From the NCBI GenBank assembly GCA_020637335.1, contig JACJWC010000022.1:12380-76379 (forward strand): a stretch of 64,000 bases of DNA, in the 5' to 3' direction. Of this stretch, positions 53,656-63,700 are shown in pieces. A program made the translations under genes and the position numbers. The DNA comes from Acidobacteriota bacterium. Its GTDB lineage: Bacteria > Acidobacteriota > Holophagae > Acanthopleuribacterales > Acanthopleuribacteraceae. Each line of letters begins with the position of its first letter. The stretch's first letter is position 1. The notes below the pieces were generated by a model. The model did no database searches. It had not been told where the DNA came from and saw only the letters and a list, made by a program, of their open reading frames with translations.

Positions 53656-54612
53656 TTAAGAGGAGACGGCCTTGCCCAGGATTTCGCCACAGGCGCAGGC
53701 GCGGCCATTCTTTTTTGCTCGGTAGAGTTGGGCGTCAGCTAATGCCAATAGGCCTTCGGGTGTGCCGGGTGCATTGGCCGGGCGTCCAGCGACACCGAGC
53801 GAAATGGTGACGGTCCCCAGTTCAGAGTCCAGATGTTCGACGGCCAATTCGCGCACAAAATGTTCCAGGCGGGTGGCCAGTTCCATAGCGCCATCGGGTG
53901 CGGTTTCGGGTAAGAGGCAGACAAATTCTTCGCCGCCATAGCGGGCCAACATGTCGCCGGGTCGATTCAAGCCAGCTTTGAGGGCTGAAGCGACTTGGCG
54001 CAAACAGTCATCGCCGGCCAGATGGCCATAGCGATCGTTAAATTTCTTAAAAAAATCGATATCGATCAGGATCAGGCTGAGCGGCGAGCCATTACGGGAT
54101 GATCGGCGCCACTCATTCTGTAGGCGTTCGTCAAAATAACGCCGATTACATACACGGGTCAGGCCATCAATGAAGGCCATTTGGTGTAGCAGGTCCGATT
54201 GGAATTTCAGGGTTAAGTGGGTTTTGACCCGGGCGCGGACCACGATTGGATTGATGGGTTTGGCAATGAAGTCGACCGCTCCAACTTCCAGTCCGTGCGT
54301 TTCCTGGTCGGGCGCATTGTGGGCGGTAACAAAGATAATTGGGATATTGCGGGTGGCCACATCAGCCTTGAGTTGTCGGCACACCTCAAATCCATCCAGA
54401 TCGGGCATGACCACATCCAACAGCAGGAGATCGGGCGGATTCTTGCGACAAATGGCCAGGGCCTGCTCGCCGCTGGTGGCCATAAACACTTGGTGGTCCT
54501 CGCTAAAGGCGCGGTACATGACCTGGATGTTAATAGGCTGATCATCAACGACCAATAATTTGGGCCGTTTGGGCACATTGATCAACAAGGGGGATTCGTC
54601 GTAGTCAGTCAC
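53656..54612 (-). CDS. Response regulator with diguanylate cyclase domain (PleD-like)
   Basis: 318 residues from a GTG that overlaps the kinase stop (GTGA). A receiver domain (LVVDDQPIN, phospho-Asp in LLLLDVVMPDLDG) is joined to a GGDEF domain with active YGGEEF, preceded by the RPGD inhibitory I-site. It should make cyclic di-GMP from GTP when phosphorylated, with product inhibition. The overlapping triple-GAF hybrid kinase is the probable partner. Confidence 0.95.
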   Translation of the reverse strand: MTDYDESPLLINVPKRPKLLVVDDQPINIQVMYRAFSEDHQVFMATSGEQALAICRKNPPDLLLLDVVMPDLDGFEVCRQLKADVATRNIPIIFVTAHNAPDQETHGLEVGAVDFIAKPINPIVVRARVKTHLTLKFQSDLLHQMAFIDGLTRVCNRRYFDERLQNEWRRSSRNGSPLSLILIDIDFFKKFNDRYGHLAGDDCLRQVASALKAGLNRPGDMLARYGGEEFVCLLPETAPDGAMELATRLEHFVRELAVEHLDSELGTVTISLGVAGRPANAPGTPEGLLALADAQLYRAKKNGRACACGEILGKAVSS

Positions 54613-57600
54613 TCGGTAGTCTCTCGATTCGTAACATTGCGGATCAGTTCTTCACAATAATCTTTTGCCGTTGCAAAATCCAATGCCATGATCGCATCAT
54701 CCAAAGGCTGAAGGTCATCATTGTTCCCGGTTCCGTAATCTTTTTGGATGCGGGCAAACACATCCATAGCCTGCATATCGGCCATTGACAAAAGTTCCGT
54801 TAATTTTTTCAGGTCGCGCAGGTATTCGCTGCTGGAAGAAGCACTTTTTGTCGGTTCGCCCTGCGGTTGGGCCAATTTTTTGAATGCTTCGGCAATGTGT
54901 TCCATTTGAGGTTTCAATTCTTCAATCAACTTGGCGAGCGATTCCAACAGGGTTTTGGCCTGGGGTTTGACTTCAGATTTAAGTTGACCTTCAGCGTCAG
55001 CAGCGAACAAGGAGAGCTTGGTCAGGCCTAACGTCGCGGAGGTTCCCTTGATTGTGTGCATGGTGCGCGAGGCATCTACCCAAGCCTGACTGGATAACAG
55101 CGGTTCAAATTCTTCGGGCAAGGCGGCTAGGTCCTTCATGAAATTTTGAATGGTGCGGCGATATAAAACGGTGTTGCCACCCAGTCTTTGGACAGCGGTT
55201 TCCAGCTCGATGCCCCAACTCGTGGTTTCGGCAATTAGGGACTCTGGTAGGTAGGTTTTGGCAACAACCGGACGGCTGCCTTCTCCACGATTGGTGTGTT
55301 TGCACAGCGTTTCGACCAAATGATCCAGGTCAAAAGGTTTACCCACATGGTCATTCATGCCACTGGCCAGACAATGGTCGCGGTCCGAGGCCATGGCATT
55401 GGCGGTCATGGCCACTATCGGCAGGCTTTCCATTTTGAGTGTATTCCGAATTTCATGGGTTGCTTCATAACCATCCATAATTGGCATCTGGATGTCCATC
55501 AAGACAATTTCAAAATCCTCTGGATGGGCCTTAAGCGTGTCTACACCTTCACGTCCATTTCCAGCAATGGTGACCAGGGCGCCTTCGGCACTCAGCAGTT
55601 CCAGTGCGACCTGCTGGTTGTTGAGGTTGTCTTCGACCACCAATATCTTCATGTCCTTGAGCCGTTCGGTGTTCTGCAGCGAGTTGGCTACCTTACTTTT
55701 GGGGAACGCAATCGAAGAGCGCGCGTCGGATACGGCGTCAAACAGCATGGAGGCGGTTACGGGTTTGACTAAGAATCCGTTAATGAGCTCGCGTTCCGCT
55801 TCACTTTTCTGGGCCAGCATTTCCCGGCCATGCGCGGTGACCATCACCACGATAGGGGCATCTTTAATTCCCGATTGACTGCGGATGCGCATACTGGCTT
55901 CCCAACCGTCCATGCCGGGCATTTGCCAATCCATAAAGATGGCCTGATAGGCTTCGGGCGTTTCCTTCTCCAAGATGGCCAGTGCTTCCTCACCGCTGGA
56001 GGCCACATCAACCGCCCAGCCCAGCGAATGGACCAGAGAAACGAGTACATCGCGCGCCGTGGCATTGTCATCGACCACGAGGGCGCGCAGGGGTTTGGCT
56101 TCTTCATGCAAGGGTTTGCTGGGCGGTTCTTTGAAGATGGGCAGGAGGATTTGAAAGAAAAAATGGCTGCCAACCCCCAATTGGCTTTCCAGTTGTAGCT
56201 GACCGCCCATGAGCGCAACCAAGCGTTGACTGATACTCAAGCCCAGACCCGTTCCACCGAAGCGCCGGGTCGTGCTCGCTTCGGCTTGGCTGAACCCGCT
56301 AAAGATATGCCTTTGATTTTCGGCTGAAATGCCGATTCCCGAGTCGCGAACTGAGAATTCGACCAAAATCGCATCCGCGGTTTGTTGGATGGCGCGAACC
56401 TTGATCACGACCTCGCCTTTAGCCGTGAATTTAATCGCGTTACCGCCCAGATTGATGAGGACTTGCTGTAAGCGCAAATCATCGCCGATCAGGATGGGTG
56501 GAATAGAGGGGTCCATGTCGAAGAGCACTTCGATGTCTTTGGTGCCGACATTGGCAGACAGGATGACCGAGAGATCGCGCAATAGACGGTCTACGTTAAA
56601 GGGGTGGGGGTCCAAGGTCATCTTACCCGCTTCAACCTTGGAAAAATCGAGGATGTCGTTGAGTAGACCGAGTAGCGAACGAGCCGCACCTTCTGTCTTC
56701 TTGACGTAATCCAATTGACGCGAGGTGAGCTCAGTATTTTGCAGGAGTTTCAACATGCCCAGGATCGCGTTCATAGGTGTGCGAATCTCATGACTCATAT
56801 TGGCCAGGAACTGGCTCTTGGCTTTGCTGGCTTGTTCGGCTGTTTGGATTGCCAGGCGTAATTTCTCTTCGGATTGTTTGCGTTCTATCGCGGAGGCTAC
56901 CTGAGCCGAGACGAACTCTAAAAGCTCCTTGTCGTGCTGAGAGTAGCGCACATCACCGGTATAACTTTGGACCGTTAAAACCCCCATCGGTTTTCCCTGG
57001 GAGAAAAGCGGTACGCCCAGCCAATCAATGGAGTCGGTTCCGATGATGTGGTACGAAGAGCTTGCAAAATCTGCGGTTTGTTCTGGGGTGATCAGCAGAG
57101 CCTCACCCGTCAGCAAGATTTTTTCGGTCAAACCACCGCTTCCAATTTTTCGCGGACCTGGGTTGGGGTCGTGTTCATCGATGTAATAGGGAAATGAGAC
57201 TTCCTGCTTTTCTTCGTCGTAAAGGGCGACAAAAAAGTTTTTGGCAGGTAACAATTCGCTGACGATTTGATGGATACGGCCAAACAAATCCTGCAAATCG
57301 GTTGCAGAATGCGATGCCTCCGAGATTTTGTACAAGGCCGCTTGGATTTTGTTTTTTTGGCGGAGCTGGGCTTCTTGCTGTTTGCGGTCGATGGTTGCTG
57401 CTACTTGCGCTGAGACGAATTGCAGGAGTTCCTTGTCTTTTTCGGTGTAGCGCACATCGCCCGAATAACTTTGAACGGTAAGTACGCCAAGGGTCCTGCC
57501 CTGGGAAATTAAGGGTACACCCAACCAATCTAATGAAACTGTGCCGATAACTTGAAGCCCTTCTTTTTGTTTTTCGGCTTGCTTTTCAGGGGTTAGTAAC

Positions 57601-58421
57601 AGCGCTTCACCGGTGAGTAAGACCCGTTCGGTGTAGCCGCCGGTCCCGATTTTTATTGGTGGGGGTGTCGTATCGTGTGCGTCAATGTAATAGGGAAAAG
57701 ACAACATTTGGGTTTCTTCGTGATAAAGCGCCACATAAAAGTTTTGAGCCGGAAGTAAATCGCTGACAATCTGATGAATGCGTCGAAACAGATCCTGCAG
57801 ATCGGTGGAGGAATGATTGGCCTCTGAAATACTGTAGAGTGCTTTTTGGATCCGGCTCTGTTCCTCCAGCTGTTTTTCGGTCTTTTTTCGCTCAATGCTA
57901 GAGGCAATTTGGTTGGAAACAAACTCAAGCAGGTTTTTGTGATGCTCGGTGTAACGCACATCCTGGTCTGAATAACTTTGAACCGCCAACATGCCAATCA
58001 CCCGGTCTTTGGCTTTGAGCGGGACGCCTAACCAGTCCAGAGACTCGGGGCCAATTAAGGTTTCCTCGTAATCCGGGCGCTTTTTATGTTCTTCCAGAGT
58101 CAACAACAAGGATTTCCCGGTGCGCACCACTTCGGCTGTTAAGCTGCCGTCCGAAAGGTTCATCGGCGGGCCAGGAATGTCGTGTTCGTCTACAAAGTAT
58201 GGAAAGTTAATTTGTTGATTGGCATCATCTAGAAGAGCAACATAAAAATTTTTGGCCGGCAACAGGCCGTCGATGATTTCGTGAATGCGGCGATACAGGT
58301 TGGGCAGCGAATCCGTAAGGTGAGACGCTTCTGAAATGTTGTACAGCGCGGTTTGCAAGATCTCAGTTTGATCCCTGTTCGAAATTGGATTTTTCTGAGG
58401 TGCGCCTGTGTGTTCGTGCAT
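54609..58421 (-). CDS. Hybrid histidine kinase with three GAF domains, two receivers and HPt
   Basis: 1270 residues. Three GAF units of ~170 residues (about 20-190, 192-360, 362-530) are very similar to each other: each has a (L/V)YxISEA(S/N)H start, LLPA(K/Q)NF(Y/F)VAL, and SLDWLGVPL or SIDWLGVPL, so the gene arose by tandem duplication. Then the histidine box SQFLANMSHEIRTPMNAILG, ATPase (NLGGNAIKFTAKGE, GTGLGLSIS), two receivers (FMDWQMPGMDG; LMDIQMPIMDG) and an HPt with MHTIKGTSATLG. A complete phosphorelay in one soluble protein. Overlaps the diguanylate cyclase gene by four bases. Confidence 0.95.
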   Translation of the reverse strand: MHEHTGAPQKNPISNRDQTEILQTALYNISEASHLTDSLPNLYRRIHEIIDGLLPAKNFYVALLDDANQQINFPYFVDEHDIPGPPMNLSDGSLTAEVVRTGKSLLLTLEEHKKRPDYEETLIGPESLDWLGVPLKAKDRVIGMLAVQSYSDQDVRYTEHHKNLLEFVSNQIASSIERKKTEKQLEEQSRIQKALYSISEANHSSTDLQDLFRRIHQIVSDLLPAQNFYVALYHEETQMLSFPYYIDAHDTTPPPIKIGTGGYTERVLLTGEALLLTPEKQAEKQKEGLQVIGTVSLDWLGVPLISQGRTLGVLTVQSYSGDVRYTEKDKELLQFVSAQVAATIDRKQQEAQLRQKNKIQAALYKISEASHSATDLQDLFGRIHQIVSELLPAKNFFVALYDEEKQEVSFPYYIDEHDPNPGPRKIGSGGLTEKILLTGEALLITPEQTADFASSSYHIIGTDSIDWLGVPLFSQGKPMGVLTVQSYTGDVRYSQHDKELLEFVSAQVASAIERKQSEEKLRLAIQTAEQASKAKSQFLANMSHEIRTPMNAILGMLKLLQNTELTSRQLDYVKKTEGAARSLLGLLNDILDFSKVEAGKMTLDPHPFNVDRLLRDLSVILSANVGTKDIEVLFDMDPSIPPILIGDDLRLQQVLINLGGNAIKFTAKGEVVIKVRAIQQTADAILVEFSVRDSGIGISAENQRHIFSGFSQAEASTTRRFGGTGLGLSISQRLVALMGGQLQLESQLGVGSHFFFQILLPIFKEPPSKPLHEEAKPLRALVVDDNATARDVLVSLVHSLGWAVDVASSGEEALAILEKETPEAYQAIFMDWQMPGMDGWEASMRIRSQSGIKDAPIVVMVTAHGREMLAQKSEAERELINGFLVKPVTASMLFDAVSDARSSIAFPKSKVANSLQNTERLKDMKILVVEDNLNNQQVALELLSAEGALVTIAGNGREGVDTLKAHPEDFEIVLMDIQMPIMDGYEATHEIRNTLKMESLPIVAMTANAMASDRDHCLASGMNDHVGKPFDLDHLVETLCKHTNRGEGSRPVVAKTYLPESLIAETTSWGIELETAVQRLGGNTVLYRRTIQNFMKDLAALPEEFEPLLSSQAWVDASRTMHTIKGTSATLGLTKLSLFAADAEGQLKSEVKPQAKTLLESLAKLIEELKPQMEHIAEAFKKLAQPQGEPTKSASSSSEYLRDLKKLTELLSMADMQAMDVFARIQKDYGTGNNDDLQPLDDAIMALDFATAKDYCEELIRNVTNRETTE

Positions 58422-58479
58422 ATTGCAGACCTGGATTAGTGGAGTGGCAACCGGGTCTGCAACGATCAGGGGAAGATGT

Positions 58480-58525
58480 GGCGAGGCCCGATGGCTTTAG
58501 CATCGGTCGCCCCGCCAAAAACGTT
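58480..58525. terminator. Imperfect hairpin after the endonuclease gene
   Basis: TGGCGAGGCCCGATGG and CATCGGTCGCCCCGCCA pair imperfectly across CTTTAG. It lies just past the stop of the endonuclease gene. It has no clear T tract on the minus strand, so termination is only possible. Confidence 0.3.
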
Positions 58526-58534
58526 AATTTTTGA

Positions 58535-60649
58535 TCAACGCGGACACCCGCAGGTGAGGTTGAGCAGGTTGATCAGATAGGCCACATTGATTGAAGTACT
58601 GCCATTACAATCCGTTCCAGCGTTTAACCAAATGGGCAACGTTGGCATGAAACAGGCCGGCAACTGTGCGGAACAGGACCCTTCAAAGATACAGGCGACC
58701 CATTCCGGATGGTCGACAAACGGGTTGCGATTGCCTTGAAAGGCATACACGGCCTCGTTGCGCGCGCGCTCATTGGCGTCAACGGGGTCTTCCAAATGCC
58801 ATTGCAATAACACAGAGCGTAGGCCCATGGCTGTGTTGGAGGTGTTGATCTCGCTCGTATTGTCGGTGAGGTATAAATCGATTTCGGTTGCGCCGGTATA
58901 GGCGTGGGTGCCACCTTCATAACGCAAATCCATGTACAGGATAGAGCGGGCGACATCGCCGCGGCGCCCATCCCATGTCTCATAAACCGAACCATTGTAA
59001 TAACCGGAATGACCGCTTCCGCCCATGCCATTGTGGTTGACCGTTGTTTCTTCGCTGCAGCCGCTCATACAGGTGCCATACGGCAGGTTGCCGCGACGTG
59101 AATTCGCATTGATATCGGAAAGACGCAAGTGGTGGCAATCGGTATAGGGCGATTTGGTCGGGCTGTCATCCCCGCCAAAGCCGTACGATTTGGGCCAGGT
59201 GTGCTCGCGATTATAGTTGCGGGCGCCGCTGGTACCTTTTATCCGGCCATCGTTCTTATAAATCATCCAAACATTGGCGCTGTTGCTGGGGTCCTGGTCG
59301 GCTTGCTCCAAAATGGTCCAGGTATCGGTATCGCCACCGGTGTATGGGAATTTGACGTGGTCTTTGATGATGTTATGCAACGACGTGCGTAAAGCTGACG
59401 AACCGGATTCGTCAGCCAGCGCATAGTAGTCCTCGACCCCAATGCGATTCACTCGCGCCGGTGTGTTGAGCGCAAAGCCATGCAGCGCGGTGTTGGAACT
59501 GAAATCGTAAGTGTTGATGTACCAATCGCTATTGGCGTCCGTATCCAGACCATAAGGAAACCGGCTCGCGCCGCCAATCGGATCGCCACTGCCCATGACT
59601 GCAGTCAGGACCGTGCTGGAATAGGCCAGATCGGTTTGATCGCCATCGCGAGCACAAACATCGTCGTAGAGATTTGACCAGGGCGTTGAATCCAAAACGC
59701 CATCGTCGTTTGTATCCAGATCATCACCGACCATGCCGGAAAAACCATCCACTAACAGGAAGGAGCAGGTACCGTTTTCAAAGGTTTCTGTTGCGAAACT
59801 GCTGGCCCAAAATCCGCCATTATTCGTGGTTCCGCAGGAGATGACCTGGTCAATTTGGCCCGGGTTCTCGCCCAAATCGCCTTCTACAATCAATACGCGA
59901 TAACTACTGTAATTGGCACTTTTATCGCCCCAGATCTCTACAAATTCCTGTGTGTCTGTGCCCAGCTGATCAAAAACAAATTCGGACAGGTGGGCGGTTA
60001 CCGGTGTGGGTGGCGTGGGCGGATTGGGATTAATGGCATTGGGTGAATTGTCAGTCTCCGGGGGCGTGGTGGAGCCCGGAAAACCCGGAATCCCGCCCAG
60101 GTCGAAATCGTTTCGGACCCAATCGGAAACGGCGTTGGTATCGGTTCCATTGGGAATGCGCGAAGCGCCGCCCACACTGAAGCTAATGCCGTCATAGTTG
60201 GGCAGCAAGGTGACATCACCAAAGGTGATATCGCCAGCGCCACCATCTTTCACAGCCACACTGTCCAGCAGGCTGGTCCACGGGGTTGTATCCAGGATAC
60301 CGTCGTTGTCACTGTCCAGGTCATCGCCTTGGTTTCCGCTGAACCCATCGACCAAAAGCCAAGTCTGCGTTCCGTTTTCCATTACCGAATTCATAAATCC
60401 GGTGTACCAAATGCCATCCGCGTCAGTGGTGCCGACTGGAAAAACCAAGTCGATAGAACCTACGGTTGAAGTCGAATCGCCTTCGATGACCAGGATGGTT
60501 AAGTTGCTGTAATCCGTATTGGCAGCCCCAAAAATTTCGACATATTCGTGGTCATCGGTGCCGGTATGACTGGCTGAAAATTCATTTATGACCTGCGCAA
60601 ATGTATTCAGGCAGCACAGGGCCACCGCTCCAAAAATTAATGAACGCAT
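58535..60649 (-). CDS. Secreted endonuclease I with duplicated N-terminal module
   Basis: 704 residues from ATG 60649, with GGAG upstream; signal peptide MRSLIFGAVALCCLNTFAQ. Two similar units of about 190 residues come first (INEFSASHTGTDDHEYVEIF and LSEFVFDQLGTDTQEFVEIW; LLVDGFSGNQGDDLDSDNDG and LLVDGFSGMVGDDLDTNDDG, calcium-loop-like), in the style of lamin-tail domains. The EndA/NucM-type nuclease follows (about 400-640): NYNREHTWPKSYGFGGDD, TDCHHLRLSDINANSRRGNL. A Cys-bearing C-terminus (NAGTDCNGSTSINVAYLINL) resembles a dockerin-like or sorting tail. Degrades nucleic acids outside the cell. Confidence 0.9.
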   Translation of the reverse strand: MRSLIFGAVALCCLNTFAQVINEFSASHTGTDDHEYVEIFGAANTDYSNLTILVIEGDSTSTVGSIDLVFPVGTTDADGIWYTGFMNSVMENGTQTWLLVDGFSGNQGDDLDSDNDGILDTTPWTSLLDSVAVKDGGAGDITFGDVTLLPNYDGISFSVGGASRIPNGTDTNAVSDWVRNDFDLGGIPGFPGSTTPPETDNSPNAINPNPPTPPTPVTAHLSEFVFDQLGTDTQEFVEIWGDKSANYSSYRVLIVEGDLGENPGQIDQVISCGTTNNGGFWASSFATETFENGTCSFLLVDGFSGMVGDDLDTNDDGVLDSTPWSNLYDDVCARDGDQTDLAYSSTVLTAVMGSGDPIGGASRFPYGLDTDANSDWYINTYDFSSNTALHGFALNTPARVNRIGVEDYYALADESGSSALRTSLHNIIKDHVKFPYTGGDTDTWTILEQADQDPSNSANVWMIYKNDGRIKGTSGARNYNREHTWPKSYGFGGDDSPTKSPYTDCHHLRLSDINANSRRGNLPYGTCMSGCSEETTVNHNGMGGSGHSGYYNGSVYETWDGRRGDVARSILYMDLRYEGGTHAYTGATEIDLYLTDNTSEINTSNTAMGLRSVLLQWHLEDPVDANERARNEAVYAFQGNRNPFVDHPEWVACIFEGSCSAQLPACFMPTLPIWLNAGTDCNGSTSINVAYLINLLNLTCGCPR

Positions 60650-60792
60650 ATTCAATCTCCCCCAAAAGACAAGACGCCTAATTTGCGGGGATTTTTTTAG
60701 AAAGTCAAGTTAGAGATTGATTTGTTTTTTGGGGCAGGGCACTGGAGGATTTATTAAGGTTGGTTAGCCGGTTTTTGGCCCCTTTGTTGGGA

Positions 60793-63700
60793 TCAGCCTT
60801 GAACCGCAAAACCGGAAGGTGGGGTTCCGTACATTTGGCGAAACAATCGGGAAAAATGAGCCACATCCTCAAAGCCGACCTGATAGGCAATTTCCGAAAC
60901 GGAGCCTGCGCGAAGTTCCAGGAGTTGGGCTGCGCGTTTTAAGCGCATCATGCGCATGTAGCCGGAGGGCGAGAGCTGCAATAACTCGCGGATCCTGCGT
61001 TGGAGTTGACGCGGACTAAGTCCTACAGCGCTGGCCAATTCGCTTACGCCAAAGTTCTCTCGACCCAAATTTTCGTCCATCACCTCGCGCAACCGATCAA
61101 GAAATACCTTCTCTGTAGAAGGAACAGAGACGGGGCTGGGTCCAATCTGCACGGTTTCCTGGTAACTCGCCTTGAGAAGTCGGCGAATGTGGATCAAATT
61201 CTCTACACGCGCTAACAGTTCCATGCGATTGAAAGGCTTGTAGAGGTAATCGTCGGCACCCGTTTCCAAGCCTTCGATTTTGGACTCTTCAGTTGCCCGT
61301 GCGGTCAGTAAGATGACGGGAATATGTTGCGTTTTGGGCTGGTTTTTGAGGGTTCTGCAGAGTTCGAATCCGTTCATGCCTGGCATCATGACGTCCGCAA
61401 CCACCAAATCAGGGGTCTGCTTTTCGATTTGGTCCAAAGCCTGTGTTGCATTGGATGCCTCTCCAATGCGGTAGTGGAAACCGAGACAGGATTGGATGTA
61501 AAGGCGCATTTCCGGATGATCATCCACCACCAGAACCATTGGCGCATCGGGTTCCGCGGGCAAACCTTCAAGTTCCGGTGGATTGAAATCGGCGCCTGTC
61601 GAGGATGGTGGAGCAGAATCAAAGGGTTGGTCCGGTGCCCAAATGGCATCAGGTGGAAGCCAATCTCTGCCGCTGGGCAGTTTGACCTCAAACAAGCAGC
61701 CAAAACCTGCTTCGGATTCCGCTCGAATCGAGCCCTTGTGGAGACCCACGAATTGACGGGTCAAAGCTAGGCCGACCCCGGACCCCATTTGGCCATCCGT
61801 TGAGGGCGAGGGGACTTGGTGAAAAGCATTAAATATAGCGTCTAAATGGTCGGCTGGGATGCCGATTCCGGTATCTTTTACCTCCACCTTTACCCAAGTC
61901 CCATCGGCATAGGCACGGACCCGAATTTTGCCGTGGTCTCGGGTAAATTTGAAAGCGTTGGATAACAAATTGAAGAAGATTTTCTCGGCTTTGTCGCGGT
62001 CGAGAACCAGGCATAAATCAGGATCAATTTCCATGGAGAAATCGATTTTGCGACGGCTGCCCATTGAGTCAAAAGCCAGGCAGATGGATCGCAAAAAAGC
62101 AGAAAAATCCGTTTCCTGGACGATGAGTTTCATACCATTAGCCTCCAACTTGGCCAGGTCGAGCAGTTGATTTATGAGGCGTAGCAGACGCAATGCTTGT
62201 TTTTCTGCCACGTCAATCACTTTTCGAATCGAAGGCGGAAGCTGTTTGGCAAAGTCCGCTTGTAAATCGTGTAAGGGCCCCAAAATCAAGGTGAGCGGAG
62301 TACGGAACTCATGTGAAATTTGGGTGAAAAAATCGGTCTTCGTTCGATCAAGCGCTCTTAGGGCTTCAGCTTGTTGTGCAATTAGCTTTTCTTTTTGGAC
62401 AGCTTCATCCTTTTCGCGTTCCAATTCCTGGGTTCGTTCCTGGACCAACTGAGACAAAGCCTCCTTTTGGTGAATCAAATGGCGACTCCGCCAACGGGTC
62501 CCTAACCAACCTAATGTTAATATTCCAAGGATGAAAGCCATTTGTGCCTGAATCGTTTGCCACCAAGGCTGGGCTACCTTAATTTCCAGCACAGTCGGGC
62601 CCTTGTCCAAAGGGGGTTGGGAAAGGTCTCCTAGCCGTACAAAAAGCCGATAATGGCCCGGTGCAAGGCCCGGATATTCAAGCGACCCATCGCGACTGAT
62701 CCGCCAATCGGAGTCCAAGGGCTCCAGCCAGTAATAAAATCCCCTTTGATCGGGGTTGCGATAACGGGGTCCCACCAAAGTTACGGCCAAATCGTTCTGC
62801 AAATAGGACGTATCGATTGGGCGGATGTGAAGATCATCTGGGCCGATATTTAAGGGTTGGCCAGCGACTAATAAACGATCAATCAGGGCAGGTTTCACAT
62901 TTTCACTGAAGCGGAATTGAGCAGGATCCAAGGCCAAGAACCCGTGACTCCCACCGAAGTAGAATTGGTTTCGTGAATCTCGGAATGCCACATTGCGATT
63001 GTAGAGATTGTGCAACAAATCCCCTGGAACGGGGGTCCAATCCATTGCATAGGTATCTGGGTGGATCCGCATAAAACCGCGCGGGGTACTGACCCATAAA
63101 TACCGCTGAGGGTCTTGTAAGATGGCCCAAATGGAATCGTGTGGCAGTTGTTTTTCCGGAAAGCGGTACCAGGACGCGCCTTGTGTGTCATAGATCCATA
63201 AGCCGTCATAACTCGTGCCGACCCACAGGCGCTTTTTTTCGTCTAGGTATATCGAGGAAACGCTTGATAGAGGCCCTTCCGGGGGACCTAGCTCATAATG
63301 TTCAAAGGGCTGGAGACGTACCTTTTCCAGTTTGCCACTGCGGGTAATGACCCAATAGGTTCCGGTTTGTGATTGGGCGATTTGGACCCAGGGCTCTGAA
63401 CCATAATCCTCGTTGCGGATCTGGGGCTCGAATTGTTGGGTTTGGCGGTTAAACCGATCCAAACCGTTGGCTGTAACCACCCAACAGCTTTGGTCAGGTC
63501 CCCAGAAAAATTGGTGGATGGAATTATTTGAAAGACCTGATGGCGTTTCTGGGTTGGTCCGGGTATGGGAAAAAGTCTGGTTTTTAGCATTCCAGTAGGA
63601 GACCCCATCGGCCCAAGTCCCCAGCCACATACCAATGGACCCGTCTGTCATCAGGCAAGTGACCTGTTTGGAAGCAGGACCCTTTTCAGGATGGGAGGGG

